From positions 5,507,501 to 5,571,500 of the forward strand of contig CM076945.1 of the NCBI GenBank assembly GCA_039566865.1: 64,000 nucleotides of DNA. The letters are read 5' to 3'. How positions within the stretch are numbered: position 1 is the first letter of the stretch; every line of letters begins with the position of its first letter. This document shows positions 24,891 to 36,156 of this stretch, piece by piece. The stretch is from Aurelia coerulea (lineage: Eukaryota > Cnidaria > Scyphozoa > Semaeostomeae > Ulmaridae). The position numbers were made by a program, and so were the translations under genes. The notes below the pieces were generated by a model. That model did no database searches. It was not told the DNA's origin and worked only from the letters and a program-made list of their open reading frames with translations.

Positions 24891-25331
24891 AATGTATATC
24901 GAAAGAAGACAGAAGATGCCCTAGTGGGCGAAACTAGTTAGCAGATAGCTGAATAAATGAAAAAAAGCGCAAAGATCAACTCGATGCCTGCTCTCTGAGG
25001 ATGTGGTCCCTCTTCTTCATCGTTCGTTTTATAGACATACCGATGCATTTATCTATATTCAATGTTTGACTAACCGGCATCAAAACCTTTTTCGTTTGCA
25101 ATCGCGTTCTTGCTGGTCGATCAAAAGTAGCAGACACTATTGATACGACACCTACTCTTGATTAAATTTTATATGCTTCTTTCTAGTTAGCGTTTCAAAC
25201 GGTATTTCGCATAAATATAACTTCTCTTTTTTAGGGAGTGTTTGGGATGCGGCTAACTGCTCTTGATGATAGCTCAAAACATCTGGCATCAAAAGGTATT
25301 CCTTTTCCTTCTTCTACTACAAGGGCGGAGC

Positions 25332-26246
25332 AACAAGAGCAGATTTTGTAATACAATAGCAACAGTTGCGTTTGATTGACACCTGAATTCAAAGCGATTA
25401 GCGGCTGCAGACAAAGGAAATTCTCTCAACCAGTAATTCAAAACAAACAAAGCCGCAAAAGTTTGCCCAAAACTGGTAGGGCAAACTCTCGCCTTGTGCA
25501 AGCGAAAGATGGTTTTTAAGGGAAGTTATGTGCTTATAGCGAAAGAAGAAGGGTAAATCTAAAGTTCTGTCGCTTAGATTATGTTTATTTGATTTAGGAG
25601 CTGTTTTGTAATCGTTTCATGTTAAGCCCTAAAACGCGAGAATTACAACTGGGTTAGCTTTCACGAAATGCAGTGTAAACGCAAACCTGGGGTGAACCTG
25701 GGGCGAACCTGGGTTATGATGCGTAGGACGCATGCGCATTCCCAAATTACGCGCCGATTCTGAACGCGCCAACGCAACGAGCATTTGCTGTGAATTCTCC
25801 TGTTTTGTTGATGCGACTTGTTGACCATTGAAGTTTTTTTTAACCATGAGCGACAGCGACGGTAAAACCGACAGAGGGTCGACGAATTCGATTTTGAGCT
25901 GCAATGAGCTGTCTCTCCTGGAATTTTCTCCTCCTGAGTGAAATTACTTTCAAAATTTGATGCACGGAGAAAACTATTAATTTCAAGAGATAGATTTGCC
26001 TCGTGAAATGGATTCCCCAAATCTGATTTCCTTCCGCCATTTTGCTTCTGGAATCTGGAACATAACATCGACCATGCGCATGGGTACTTATCAACAAACC
26101 CAGGTTCGCCCCAGGTTCGTGTTTACACTGTCATATGTGCAAAAGGCAGTGTAAACAAAACTGGGTCGAACCTGGGTTAGTTCTAACCTGGGGCGAACCC
26201 AGGTTAGTTGGTGTAGTGTAAACGGGGCTCAAAATCTGCTCTTGTT
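25332..26246. mobile_element. Mutator-like fold-back element, perfect 9-bp duplication
   Basis: Inverted tips AACAAGAGCAGATTTTG and CAAAATCTGCTCTTGTT (the right one interrupted at its inner edge) are flanked by GGGCGGAGC on both sides (25323-25331 and 26247-26255), a perfect 9-bp target duplication. Much of the right half is replaced by a second, nested fold-back unit (about 25640-26225) built of AACCTGGGGCGAACCTGG repeats in both orientations and GTGTAAAC ends. Related copies are at 27256-27853, 33907-34510 and 62289 onward. The 9-bp duplication points to a Mutator-type transposase. Confidence 0.8.
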
Positions 26247-27255
26247 GGGCGGAGCTAAAGAGGTGGGACGCTCCTCGTCTCTAGCGCCGCAGCAATTTCA
26301 TTTGTCCTTGCTACAGAAACGTTTCACTTGTTTGTCGTTGTATTTCATTGGAAAGGCGAAAATGTTTCTCATGGCTCCCCCTTTGGGAAACGGACCATGT
26401 TATGGCTTACAAAGAAAGTTGTCCATGTCTCTGGAACGGAATGACAGATTTTCATAGTCTTCCTTCTATTCAATAAAGCTTCCGCTTATAAAATGGTGCA
26501 CATTCTAGAAAAATATCAGCTTGTATATACAGTATATGGGCCATTTTTAGCGCAAGACACTTGATAACGCATAGATTTGTTGGAAGTCTAAATATGATCT
26601 GCTTTTAGCAGTTTTATCGAACGTATTATATTCCTTCTGTTCCTTCTTGTGTGCATTAGTTTGGCCAGAAAGCAAGAATTTAAACCTGACCGTAACGTTA
26701 AATTTCAAAAGTGTATCATTCACTCTTTTTCTAATTTAACAAAGTTAAAGAGAGCAAAAAGCAAACAACATTTACCACTAATGACACATTTCGTGAAATA
26801 ACGATCATTTTGACATCAATCAGCCCTCCTTCGTGCTCAGATTACATCTTATTCTCCAAAGTGTTTCATATGCTTCTTTTTAAGTCACTCCTACATCTAT
26901 GTATTAACTAATGGACCTCACGTTTATGTTCATCATTGTGCAATATATTGTGAAATGCCACGCCAGAAATGACGCAAACTGTTTCAAAGCCACCTACTTC
27001 TTTGCTAATAAATTCTCCACCTTCCAATGTAAGTTTGGTAAATTGTTTCAGAAAATTTTTATTGTTTGATCATTGAATAACAAGGCCAGATTTTCTAAAA
27101 AATAGCATCCATAATTTAAGAAGCGATTATCGAGTGCCAGCAAAGAGATCCTTCGGCTGATCATCCAAGACGTGAATGTAAATAAAGGAGAGATCTAAAC
27201 GTCTGCCTTCAGACTTCACTGTCTCTGATTGATTAGCCTGCGTGCAGACTCAACT

Positions 27256-27853
27256 AACAAGGACAGATTTTGTAAGACAATAGCATGAGTTGTCTTTGTT
27301 GACACCTGAATTCAAAGCGATTAGCCAATGCAAACAATGGAAATTCCCTCAACCAGTAATTCAAAACAAACAAAGCCACAAAAGTTTCTCTGAACCCAGG
27401 TAGCTATCGCACTCGTGGTGCATTCCAGAAATTATTTTTAAGAGCAAACACAAGCATATGTTGAATGAAGAAGGATATATCTGCACACCTACCATGGGCA
27501 TTTTATTTCTTTGGTTCAGAAGTTGAGCAGTAAGTATTTTACTCACACCCAAAAAATAAGAGAATTGAGTCGCCTCCCAATAGGCTTCTGAACCAAACAA
27601 ATTAAATGCCAGAGGCAAATGTGTAGATATATCCTTCTTCTTTCGATCTATGCTCGTGTTTACTCTTAAGATCAATTTCTGGAATGCACAACGAGCGAGC
27701 TAGCTACCTGGGTTTCAGAGAAACTTTTGCGGCTTTGCTTGCTTTGAATTACTGGTTGAGAGAATTCCCTTTGTCTCAGATCGCTAATCGCTTTGAATTG
27801 AGGTGTCAATCAAAAGCTGCTCATGCTATTGTCTTACAAAATCTGTCCTTGTT
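27256..27853. mobile_element. Fold-back element, about 290-bp arms
   Basis: Tips AACAAGGACAGATTTTGTAA and its inverse. The two arms pair along nearly their full length, with the centre near 27545. The flanks GACTCAACT and GACTCGTCT match at 7 of 9 positions, an eroded 9-bp duplication. Same family as 25332-26246 and 33907-34510. The long frames at 27361-27675 and 27684-27980 are the two strands of one palindrome and not genes. Confidence 0.8.
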
Positions 27854-28282
27854 GACTCGTCTGATTCGTTTCCAGAAGGTTTCTCCTGCAGTAAAGTGCG
27901 CTCATCAGCGACACAAAGCACCCTGTTCAGAGTCACGTGCAGTTCCCAGGATCGAGGAACCAAACCTCATTGGTGGATAGGGATCTCAATTGTTCTCTTT
28001 TAGTTCAATTAATTAACAAATTGCTTCAAGGAATTCTTGTAATTATTCTCATTGAATTAAATTCAATGGGGCAGCTTATAGCTAGGATTATAAATAAGGC
28101 AATAAAAACACTCTTACACAATAGGCTTTCTTTGGCTAGTTTTGTTTATGCCTACGCCAATCAAATCAAATATACCCATGCTGATATCAGCAGACTCACT
28201 TTGTGTCGCTGATGCGCAAACTCCGGGCAGACTCTACTGGAGGAGAAACCTCTGAAAAGAAGCCAGTTGAGTCTGCACGCAG

Positions 28283-28409
28283 GTAGCCTGCGTGCAGACT
28301 TTACTTTCCACTGAGAAGGAGAGCCGAGGCGGATCTTGGGCGATGCTCATAGGCTCTCCTTCGCAGTGGAAAGTAAAGTCTGCACGCAAGCTAGCACGCA
28401 GGCTACTAA
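28283..28409. repeat. Hairpin around GTCTGCACGC motif
   Basis: GCCTGCGTGCAGACTTTACT pairs with AGTAAAGTCTGCACGCA-like sequence to the right. Inside, GAAGGAGAGCC pairs with GGCTCTCCTTC. The GTCTGCACGCAGGCTAC tip also occurs at 437-453, so this is a dispersed fold-back repeat. Confidence 0.75.
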
Positions 28410-28512
28410 CGCAGAAAGCTGAACAGTGGTTATTGCGCTTCTCGTATTGTTTTTTTGCAATTTAAACATTAAATGCATGTAATGCTAGGGCAGATGTTTT
28501 TCTTTCGATATA

Positions 28513-28698
28513 CCGGGTGTCCCAAAATGATGTATTATTGTTTGATTGCTTACATGTTCATTTTAGTTGATTGCCTAAAGGCTAAATTTTATTTTAAGAT
28601 GTTGGTTATGGTTTTTGCCAGTTTTTGAAAATCGGTTCATTGGTTATTGACATACGTATAAGCAATCAAACGATAATGCATCATTTTGGGACACCCGG
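28513..28698. mobile_element. Mariner-type MITE, CCGGGTGTCCC ends
   Basis: Inverted ends CCGGGTGTCCCAAAATGATG and CATCATTTTGGGACACCCGG, each with TA outside (28511-28512 and 28699-28700). TA targets and these tips are typical of mariner/IS630-type elements. It is 186 bp, non-autonomous. Relatives are at 36157-36757 and 62310-62912. Confidence 0.85.
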
Positions 28699-29262
28699 TA
28701 CATTCGCGTATTTTCTTCAAATGATTTCATTCATGATTTACGTGACATTAACATTTAACTTCTATTCTTGACACAGACCATTGTATTGAATTTATATTTC
28801 AATAGCATGTAAATCATGGACCAGAATTGAACATGGAATTCTCGTTTCCATACAACCCCTACCAGCATTTTCCTCGTTTTTGGGTCTAAAAGATGGATGA
28901 TTTTGCCAAACAAAATTTTGACATATACGTTAGCCTTTGACTGATCGATTAACATTTAATTTTGAATATCAGCGACGTACTTGTTGTTGCACATCCCACC
29001 AAACGTGTTAACTGTTCTTTGACTCACTCGTACTGTTACTTTTAAATTGAGGATGATTTTCAGGGAGCTAAGTAGAGGCAGGCTATAAATAGGACAAAGA
29101 AAACTCCTACGCACGTTTTTGTTCCTCTTGCTAAACAATATCCACGAACGTCTCGAAATCATCAAATACGATAGGCTAATAATAGAATGCCCAGACTCCT
29201 TCCGCACGGGGCTTTTATCTCCGTTGGTTCTCTTTTAAATTACTTTTTGTGTTTCTATTCAG

Positions 29263-29514
29263 GAATAATACAATCAGCAGTATTCATCGATAAAAGAACT
29301 CCGAGTCTAAACTGGTATTTCCGAAATGAGACAGGCCCTGTTTCGTCAATGGCATTTGGCTATCGCATATTGTGTGCTCCTGATTATTATGGGCCTAATT
29401 GCACCATATATTGCAATGCAAGAGATGATGATCATGGTCACTATGGTTGCAATATCCATGGAAACAAATATTGCTTGGCAGGATGGACAAATATTAACAA
29501 TTATTGCACGACAC
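29263..29514 (+). CDS. Delta-like ligand, DSL-domain exon
   Basis: Acceptor GTTTCTATTCAG, donor GTGAGT. The frame is open throughout, with two leading bases and one trailing base. It encodes the DSL (Delta/Serrate/Lag-2) domain: a preceding Trp segment (SLNWYFRN), then GYRILCAPDYYGPNC, TIYC, NARDDDHGHYGC, NIHGNKYC and LAGWT...YC, giving six cysteines in the family spacing. The YYGPNC and RDDxxGHY signatures are diagnostic. This is the Notch-binding module. Its phase demands an unseen exon before it and another after it. Confidence 0.95.
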
Positions 29515-30026
29515 GTGAGTATGGCTTGCTATAATGTTTTAGTAGCGCTCCGAAATGGATGCTCCGCAGCTTCTTATTTCGAAAAAACAAAGATTGTTAG
29601 CTGTAAGATTTCTCTAAATTGGTGCCATTCTTAAATTTTGTGCGATCTGCCCGTTATAAATCAAATCAGTTGAAATCCAAAGACGCTACAAAGTCTTAGA
29701 CTAAAGTCTTGTCTCGAATTGAATTTCTCGTGAGATTTGCGATAACGCAGAATTGCTCGTACAAATCTCGTCAGTAGACGATTGGGCTAAATATTGCGGC
29801 GAGGAATTTTTACCGAGATGCACTACGTTCTTTAATCGAATTCCTATAGAATCGTTAAGGAATCTTAATTAGAGCACAATGCATCTTTGTAGAAAATTCC
29901 TCCCTGCCATCTTTAGCGCAATCGTCTATTGTTTTTTATTCGCAGGCATTTTCATGTGACATCTGGCTTGAAAAAATGTTTAGACCCATCTGATAATCAC
30001 ATTTTAAGTTTGTCTCTTTCAGACAG

Positions 30027-30068
30027 TTCACAATGATATGCATGGAAATAACTGTGTCATACAAAGAT
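30027..30068 (+). other. Possible EGF half-exon, unresolved
   Basis: After TTTCAGACAG, the frame that continues the DSL exon (phase 1) reads HNDMHGNNCVIQRC. This looks like the middle of the first Delta EGF repeat (HGxC...C) and would join well to the CSRGW start of the next exon. However, there is no GT donor in the required phase and the first two cysteines are absent. It may be a decayed or misread exon, or coincidence. Confidence 0.2.
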
Positions 30069-30671
30069 GCAACTCTTTGAAATCATGGAACTTTCTGCAA
30101 CCTTCTTGATCCAACAACGATAACCTTGTTCAACCTTTCAAGAAACCTTGATCAACCTCCTGTTAAAATATTCTCTTAGGTAGAAAAAAAACTGAAGTCT
30201 CCATTTTATTCTAGCAATATGCAATCCATCATGTCAGCATGGCACTTGCGAGGCACCAGATCGTTGTAGGTTTGTAGATATATATCTGCTAGATAGTTTT
30301 ACCTCTTGACATTTCTTCGACTTATCACATTGCTTTGTGTGAATAAGGTTGCATTTCGTTCTCGCAACATCTGTAAAAAGTATTTGAAACTTGGTACAAG
30401 TGGCACAATACAGGAAAAAACCAGACATCCATATCTTTTCAAATTGCTTGGATATAAGCGGATGTTTAACAGTCATCCTTTGATGGCTTGGATGAAGCCA
30501 CCAAACAAATTGCAAAAAAATGGAAAACAATGGACACGTGCGGTGTTATCGGATACACTTACAGTTTGGCGACGGAGCCCCTTTAATGATGCAAAATGAA
30601 AGTATTTTTTGTGATGCACCAATGAATCAAACCTTGAAATGTCAACCCTAGCCCTGATCTTAAGCTAAATG

Positions 30672-30735
30672 CTAACCTTACCCTTACCCTAACCAAAGCC
30701 TCTCCCATAACCCTAATACTAACCCTAACCCTAAC
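30672..30735 (-). repeat. Degenerate telomere-like CCCTAA repeats
   Basis: CCCTTACCCTAACC and, after a gap, CTAACCCTAACCCTAACTT give a short interstitial run of the metazoan TTAGGG telomere motif (minus strand) inside a Delta intron. A more degenerate TTAACCCAAACCC stretch occurs at 58768-58795. Confidence 0.6.
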
Positions 30736-30938
30736 TTACTTCAAGGTCAACCGTAGATTCAACCCCACTATATATTGGTATATTTCTTTATTTTCTATGC
30801 AATTATGCACAATAGCTCGGCAGTAATGCAGCAGTGTCGATTTATTTCTTGTTTCATCCTGGAAATATTTTTGAGAAATTTCTGAACATAAACATAATAT
30901 CAGTTTTAATGATTAAATCACCTTTGTTTTCATTCTAG

Positions 30939-31069
30939 ATGCAGCAGAGGCTGGGAGGGTCCTCTCTGCTCAAAATGTATAAAACGACTCGGCTGTGTAA
31001 ATGGTACTTGCGTAGTGCCTGATGAATGTCGATGCAACACTGGCTGGGGAGGAAACAATTGCGACAGAG
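30939..31069 (+). CDS. Delta-like ligand, EGF exon (EGF1 end, EGF2)
   Basis: Acceptor TTTTCATTCTAG, donor GTATGT. One leading base, 43 codons, one trailing base. It encodes CSRGWEGPLCSKC, then IKRLGCVNGTCVVPDECRCN and TGWGGNNCDR. The first segment is the C-terminal half of EGF1. The rest is EGF2 with the short-loop GTC..P.ECRC..GWGG..C pattern typical of the second EGF of Delta and Jagged. The leading phase requires an upstream exon ending in two bases, not found between 29515 and 30938. Confidence 0.92.
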
Positions 31070-31115
31070 GTATGTCCAATACAATTGTATATTTCACTTC
31101 AGGAATATCAATATT

Positions 31116-31290
31116 TCTTGACTAAGCGCGCTTGACTACCAATCTGAAGGTTGGTGCTTCGAGTCCTCGCCCTGCCTAACCTGCTACAAAGTTTGAGGAG
31201 AGTCGCCAACTCTTTGTAGTTCCAGGTTAATGGAATCACGAGGTGTGGTCACATCGAGAGGAAGGACCGGACGCTGCTTCGATAAGCTTA
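31116..31290 (+). mobile_element. tRNA-derived SINE
   Basis: TAAGCGCGCTTGACTACCAA and GGTTGGTGCTTCGAGTCC match the Pol III A and B boxes of a tRNA-like head. A non-tRNA tail follows to about 31290. There is no cloverleaf acceptor stem, so it is not a tRNA gene. Inserted in the Delta intron. Confidence 0.65.
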
Positions 31291-31299
31291 GCTTCTCAG

Positions 31300-32809
31300 C
31301 ATCTTAAAAGTACCTTCGGATGCTAGGTAGAACGGTATATTAAGAGAAATGTGTTGAGGATAGGCAAGGGGAGTAAATATTGGTACTTTTAAAGGACGTA
31401 TTGGGGGTGTCCCGAAGTACTTATGCATTGGAAATTGGAGTGAAAATTCACTCAAAAATTTCAACAATTGAGGTACGGTAATTTCTTTATCGAGCGACCA
31501 GGGCACTTACGAAATGTATAGTTTTAAATATTTTAAAGGGTTTATTAACACATACAGGCTGTCTCTGGGAAACTGTGCCCTGTTTGTGTTGCAGTTGCGG
31601 AGGAGCTGTTATTTCAATTGATATTGTTGTAAGGGAAATAGTTTAAGGGAAATAACTGCTTTGTTGTGGCACAAGAAAGTCAAAATCAAAGGAAAATGAT
31701 AAAATCGTACATTCACCTGCTGTACACGCCAGCGGTGGATAGGCACCCAGAAAGCTTTTATATTTGAGATAGGTATCAATCTACGATAAAGCAATAGTAC
31801 TACAGGAAGATCTAGCAACTCATTATTGAGGGCGGTATCATAGAAAGATTTGGAAAGTTTGGGCCTTGGTAGAAGAATTGAAGTTTATAAGCTGTCTTTT
31901 AGGCTCCCGTTAATCTTGCAACTGAAAGAGGCCACCCTTTTAGGCCCAATAATTTGAACTCATGCGAACTGATCTCCCATATTCTCTAAAGACTTATTAC
32001 ATCGTCGTAGTTTCGTTCCTTGCCTGAACTGATTTACTGCTACAACTATCATCGTCTAACTTAAGTTGAGACGACTACCTAGATGGCCTAATAAGCTATA
32101 GTAATAAAAACACCCGATACTAGAACGCTTCAAACTTCGAGGTTCCAGGACTTGAACTTGAAAATGCGATTTGGAACTGCTGAGAAAAATGCTTCTTTAG
32201 TCCAAAAGTTTAAAAACTCGAGCTTTTATCCAATAATCTTCCAGTGTAGAAAAAAATTTGATCCGATAAGCCTGCATGAAGCTACGTTAGTCAACGTCTG
32301 TCGGCATCGTCGTCATGACAACTTTATCAACCAACCAGAGCACAATGTTTGAATGCTGTACGCCTATATTTGGCTTTGGACTTACTCTTGAATGCAAATT
32401 CTACTCTCTGGTTGGTGATACACAAAAACGGCTTGGCTGGCCACCTCAGCGAACAGCTAGATTTTAAGAATATATATCCCCCAAACAGTCATTCATTTGT
32501 TGTGGTCTCCACTCCATCAAACCGTTGAATTTCATATCGTTTGGTCATCCTTTCTAGTCCCAATTGAATGAAAACTATGAATACATCGGCGCTTTTTCAT
32601 CTACTGTAGAGGTAGCTAGATTAATCCGTGAATGAAATGTCTTAGTGGGTGATTGAACATGATCCATCTCAATTCAAATATAACGAGAGCAAGTAACAGC
32701 GATGGTTTTATCTTGAGCATGATCTTTGAATAAGAGAAGCTTCTTGGTTGAATCGTACGTGTCATTTGAAATCCATGATTTACTGTGAAGATAGATGACA
32801 GCTGCGGAC
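31300..32809 (+). other. Delta intron, nothing further seen
   Basis: Open frames at 31288-31506, 31609-31818 and 32152-32352 have no support. No splice-bounded exon is seen in the phase the gene needs, and none is required, because exons 30939-31069 and 34942-35061 join directly. Confidence 0.5.
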
Positions 32810-33470
32810 ATGTCTCAATCGAGTGTTTTGATTTGTTTGCTACCTTGCGACATCTGAGGTCTATTGCCCCAGACTACTTTTGCAAATTTCGAATAATCTA
32901 CAAGTTGGAATTCCTTATGATGGAAAAAATCCTTCTTCCTTGAGGAAGTTAATCGAATTCGTAAAATAAGCAGGTTTCAATGTCTCAGTGGATTGTTGTG
33001 ATTAGCTTGCTACCTTGCGACATCTGAGGTCTGCTGCTCTTTGCGCTTGTGCGCAGTTCTAAAAAATCTCCAAGTTTTTTAAGTCCTTTTCCATGGAAAA
33101 ATTCCGCCTGTAATCAACAATTCATGAAACAGATAGGTCTCGATGTTTCATTGGACTGTCGTTTATTTTGTTTTTTCTTACCTTAAGAAATCGGAGGCCT
33201 ACCGTCCCACTACTTTTGTAAATGTCAGAAATCTATAATGTTGAACTCCTTCGATTGGGCAAATCCTTGTGCCTTGAGAAAGTTGATCAAATTCGTAAGA
33301 TACATATGTCTCATTGAACTGTTGTGATTTCACCGTGAGACATTTCAGGTCTGTTGCTCCAGATTCCTTTTCCAAATTTCAACAAATTTTCAAGGTTTTT
33401 AATGCCTTTATATGGACAAAATCCCTCTGTAATTACATTGATCAAACCATGAGTCTCAATGTTTTATTGG
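32810..33470. repeat. Diverged tandem array, unit about 170 bp
   Basis: TGCTACCTTGCGACATCTGA starts near 32839 and 33009, with weaker copies near 33177 and 33335. Each is followed by AGGTCT, GCTCC or GCCCCAGA, an AAATTTC/ATCTACAAG block and a GGAAAAAATCC block. Four units, progressively diverged. Confidence 0.8.
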
Positions 33471-33838
33471 TGTGATATGATTGATCACGTGACAAACGCA
33501 AGGGTGCGATTGGTTGGTTTATTTTCTAAAACAACGCTAAAATATAGCTCGGGACCTTGTTTTGCCCGTTGTTTTGTATTTGATAGTTTTCTTATGGAAT
33601 CAGTTCTCAGGACCAAAGCGCTGTAGAAGCGTTGTATGTGAAATGAAAATGCGATCACATATCACAGCGTAGTTAACCCGTTGTTTTGAAAAGACAGAAC
33701 GGGGTAAAAATGCTTAGTGTGACCGCAGCCATTATAACTTACTTCTTCGTATTTACATTTTTGCTTTATGACGTCACTTCCACTTAGAATGAAAGTGCCA
33801 TTCATGTTGAATAGTCTGTGACCTTGTGTCTTTCCTCG

Positions 33839-33895
33839 TTCCCTGGGTACCAGACTCTCTAACATAAAATGTTGGAGAGTCTGGTACCCAGGGTA
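33839..33895. mobile_element. 57-bp palindromic mini-element, copy 2
   Basis: A hairpin with CCCTGGGTACCAGACTCTC and its inverse around an AT-rich centre, flanked by CTTTCCTCG on both sides (33830-33838 and 33896-33904). The 9-bp duplication length matches copy 1 at 13929-13984. The right duplication abuts the fold-back element at 33907. Confidence 0.85.
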
Positions 33896-33906
33896 CTTTC
33901 CTCGCC

Positions 33907-34510
33907 AACAAGGACAGATTTTGTAACACAATAGCATGAGTTTATTTTGTTTACGCCTGAATTCAAAGCGATTAGTGATTGCCAACAAAGGAAATTCTTT
34001 CAAGCAGAAATTCAAAACAAACAAAGCCGTAAAGTTTCTCTCAAACACAGGTAGCTAGCGCACTCATTGTGCATTCCAGAAATTATTTTTAAGAGCAAAC
34101 ATGAGCATAGATCAAAAGAAGAAGGATATATCTACACATCTACCTTGGGCATTTAATTTATTTGTTTCAGAAGTCGATTGGGAGGCAATTCAATCCTCCT
34201 ATTTTTTGTGTGTAATTAAAACACTTACTTCTCAGCTTCTGAACCAAAGAAATAAAATGCTGAGGTAGATGTGTAGATATATCCTTCTTCTTTCGATCTA
34301 TGCTCATGTTTGCTCTCAAAAGCAATTTCTGAGAATGCACAACGAGCGAGCTAGCTACGGGTTTTAGAAAAACTTTTGCGGCGTTACTTGTTTACTTGTT
34401 TTGAATTATTGGTTGACAGGATTTCCTTTGTCTGCAGTCACTAATCGCTTTGAATTGTGGTGTCAATCAAAAGCAATTGATGCCATTTTCTGGCAAAAGC
34501 TGTCCTTGTT
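33907..34510. mobile_element. Fold-back element of the AACAAGGACAG family
   Basis: Tips AACAAGGACAGATTTTGTAA and a diverged inverse ending GCTGTCCTTGTT. The arms pair around a centre near 34200. The flanks TTCCTCGCC and TTCCTTGCC (33898-33906 and 34511-34519) match at 8 of 9. Very similar in layout to 27256-27853. Confidence 0.8.
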
Positions 34511-34941
34511 TTCCTTGCCATAAATGTGACACATAAGCACTTTCAATTTTGGTTCAAGGTAATTGTGCACAGCGAGAGTTTGCAAAACCACTCTCCTCAC
34601 AAAACAATTAATTTCTCCAATATTATTCGGCCTATCGAAAGTGGTTTTGCGAAACGGCATCTCGCTGTTCACTGGAGCGGAAAGCAGAGTTACCTTAAGT
34701 GAAATATTAAAACGAAACTATAATCTTGCAAATCTGCTGAAAATTTTATAATCAGTGGATTTGAAATTTTTTAAGTTCAAGTTTGTCTGCCTCGAAAAAA
34801 CGTCATAACTTATTTCTGTAATTCCAAGGTTTAGATCTTAATAAAAGCTGACCTTAATTAGGGTTCAGGCTGTTGAATTGTAGAACGTAATTCTTTTAAA
34901 TTGAGCATACAGTTATGAGATCACAAAATTTTACCTTTCAG

Positions 34942-35061
34942 TGACGAATTATTGCAAATATATGAGTCCTTGTAAAAATGGTGGAATCTGCATAAATCAA
35001 GTAGTCAACAACTATAGGTGTATTTGCCAGCCTGGATTTACTGGAACAAACTGTGAAAATC
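34942..35061 (+). CDS. Delta-like ligand, EGF exon (EGF3)
   Basis: Acceptor TTTACCTTTCAG, donor GTAAGA, 120 bases, phase 1 at both ends. It encodes a complete EGF-like repeat: [38 protein letters not shown], with six cysteines in standard spacing. No calcium-binding DxD/E start is present. Confidence 0.95.
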
Positions 35062-35774
35062 GTAAGATTTTTTTTCTAAAACATCACTTTGCAATTATCA
35101 AGTAGTGGGAGCTGATGAATTTTCCGTCTGACACAGGATTGATCTTTTAAATCATTGGGAAACAGCTGGATCTGAAACATATTGTAAATGGCCAGAAACG
35201 GAATTTTGTCCAGTCAGACTCTCGAGTGTCCAAGAATACCATCTCCACTGTTGATATTATGACTTTAAGACTTTAAAGGGAATGTAAGCATATAAAAGTG
35301 GCTCAAGCCACTTGCGGTCAAACTCTAGCCTATCAGATATCAGGATTTCATGTTGACGTAGATCAACCATCCAAATATGGTGTGGCACGTGTATCGGTCT
35401 ATTATCTTTGCAGGGTTATTCTTATCGAAGGCTTATATATGCTTAGATTCCCTTTAAGCATTAAAGATGGACAACGTCTCAAAAAACTCTGTACTTCTGT
35501 TTTAAAAGCTGGGCTTTCGATTGCTAAAAACAAGCTATATTTGCCTGTATTTACCTTTTTATAGAAATACGATAGTGATTTAGTCAAAATTGCATTACTT
35601 ATCCAATTCTGTAACTAGTTTTGAAACAGGCTCTAACATTAGTTGTTCAAGAGTGTATGACTTTTCTCAAACCAGCAGATAGCAGCATAGGTTCCAAATC
35701 TTTAACTTTGTGTAAAAAGGTGGGTGTAAAATTCTATGACCTATTATAACATTGGCTTGTATCTCCTTCAACAG

Positions 35775-35824
35775 GTAAAACAGCTTGTTCAAGCAATCCT
35801 TGTTTAAATGGAGGATCATGTCAG
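35775..35824 (+). CDS. Delta-like ligand, EGF exon (first half EGF4)
   Basis: A 50-base exon between CTTCAACAG and GTAAAAG. It completes an Arg codon, then reads KTACSSNPCLNGGSCQ, the first three cysteines of an EGF repeat. It ends phase 0 and is continued exactly by the exon at 37045. Confidence 0.93.
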
Positions 35825-36156
35825 GTAAAAGTCAATATTCTTTTACTTTATGAATTATCGTCGAGCTGAATGCAGATTTCCAAAGTCTATACGATAGCCC
35901 CTACACACATAATTAAAGCCTAAAAAATTTTTTGTTTTGCCATTTCTCAGAATGAATTTTTCTCCAGTTTTGACATGGATTCCTTATTTAGTACATTTTC
36001 TTTTTAATAACGCCTCTGGAGGGATCATTGTGAAAGCAAGGTCACATCGACTTTTAATGTTATCTCTGCCATTTTTGACCATGGGGTGTTTCTTGATTAA
36101 TTTGTTAGTTTTTGCCTGTAAATGTTTTATATTTGTAATTAGATATCTACACCGCA

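Larger units (their letters stand above)
19541..29262 (+). other. Delta intron region, one small exon not found
   Basis: Exon 2 ends in phase 0, but the DSL exon needs one base from upstream. A coding exon of 3n+1 bases must therefore lie here. In vertebrate Delta genes a roughly 60-bp exon after the TWP motif encodes the end of the N-terminal domain. I did not find a convincing copy. The region is dense with mobile elements listed separately. Otherwise 19966-22939 and 23179-24555 show no supported feature apart from dispersed repeat fragments. Confidence 0.55.

Noticed and set aside
27684..27980. 98-codon frame (ALLALNYWLREFPLS motif), also seen at 25289-25501 and 33662-34048
   Set aside because: The motif recurs because it lies in the arms of a fold-back transposon family. 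There is no evidence of a protein gene.
29326..29634. 102-codon frame overlapping the DSL exon
   Set aside because: It is an out-of-frame shadow; the DSL cysteine pattern is in the other frame.
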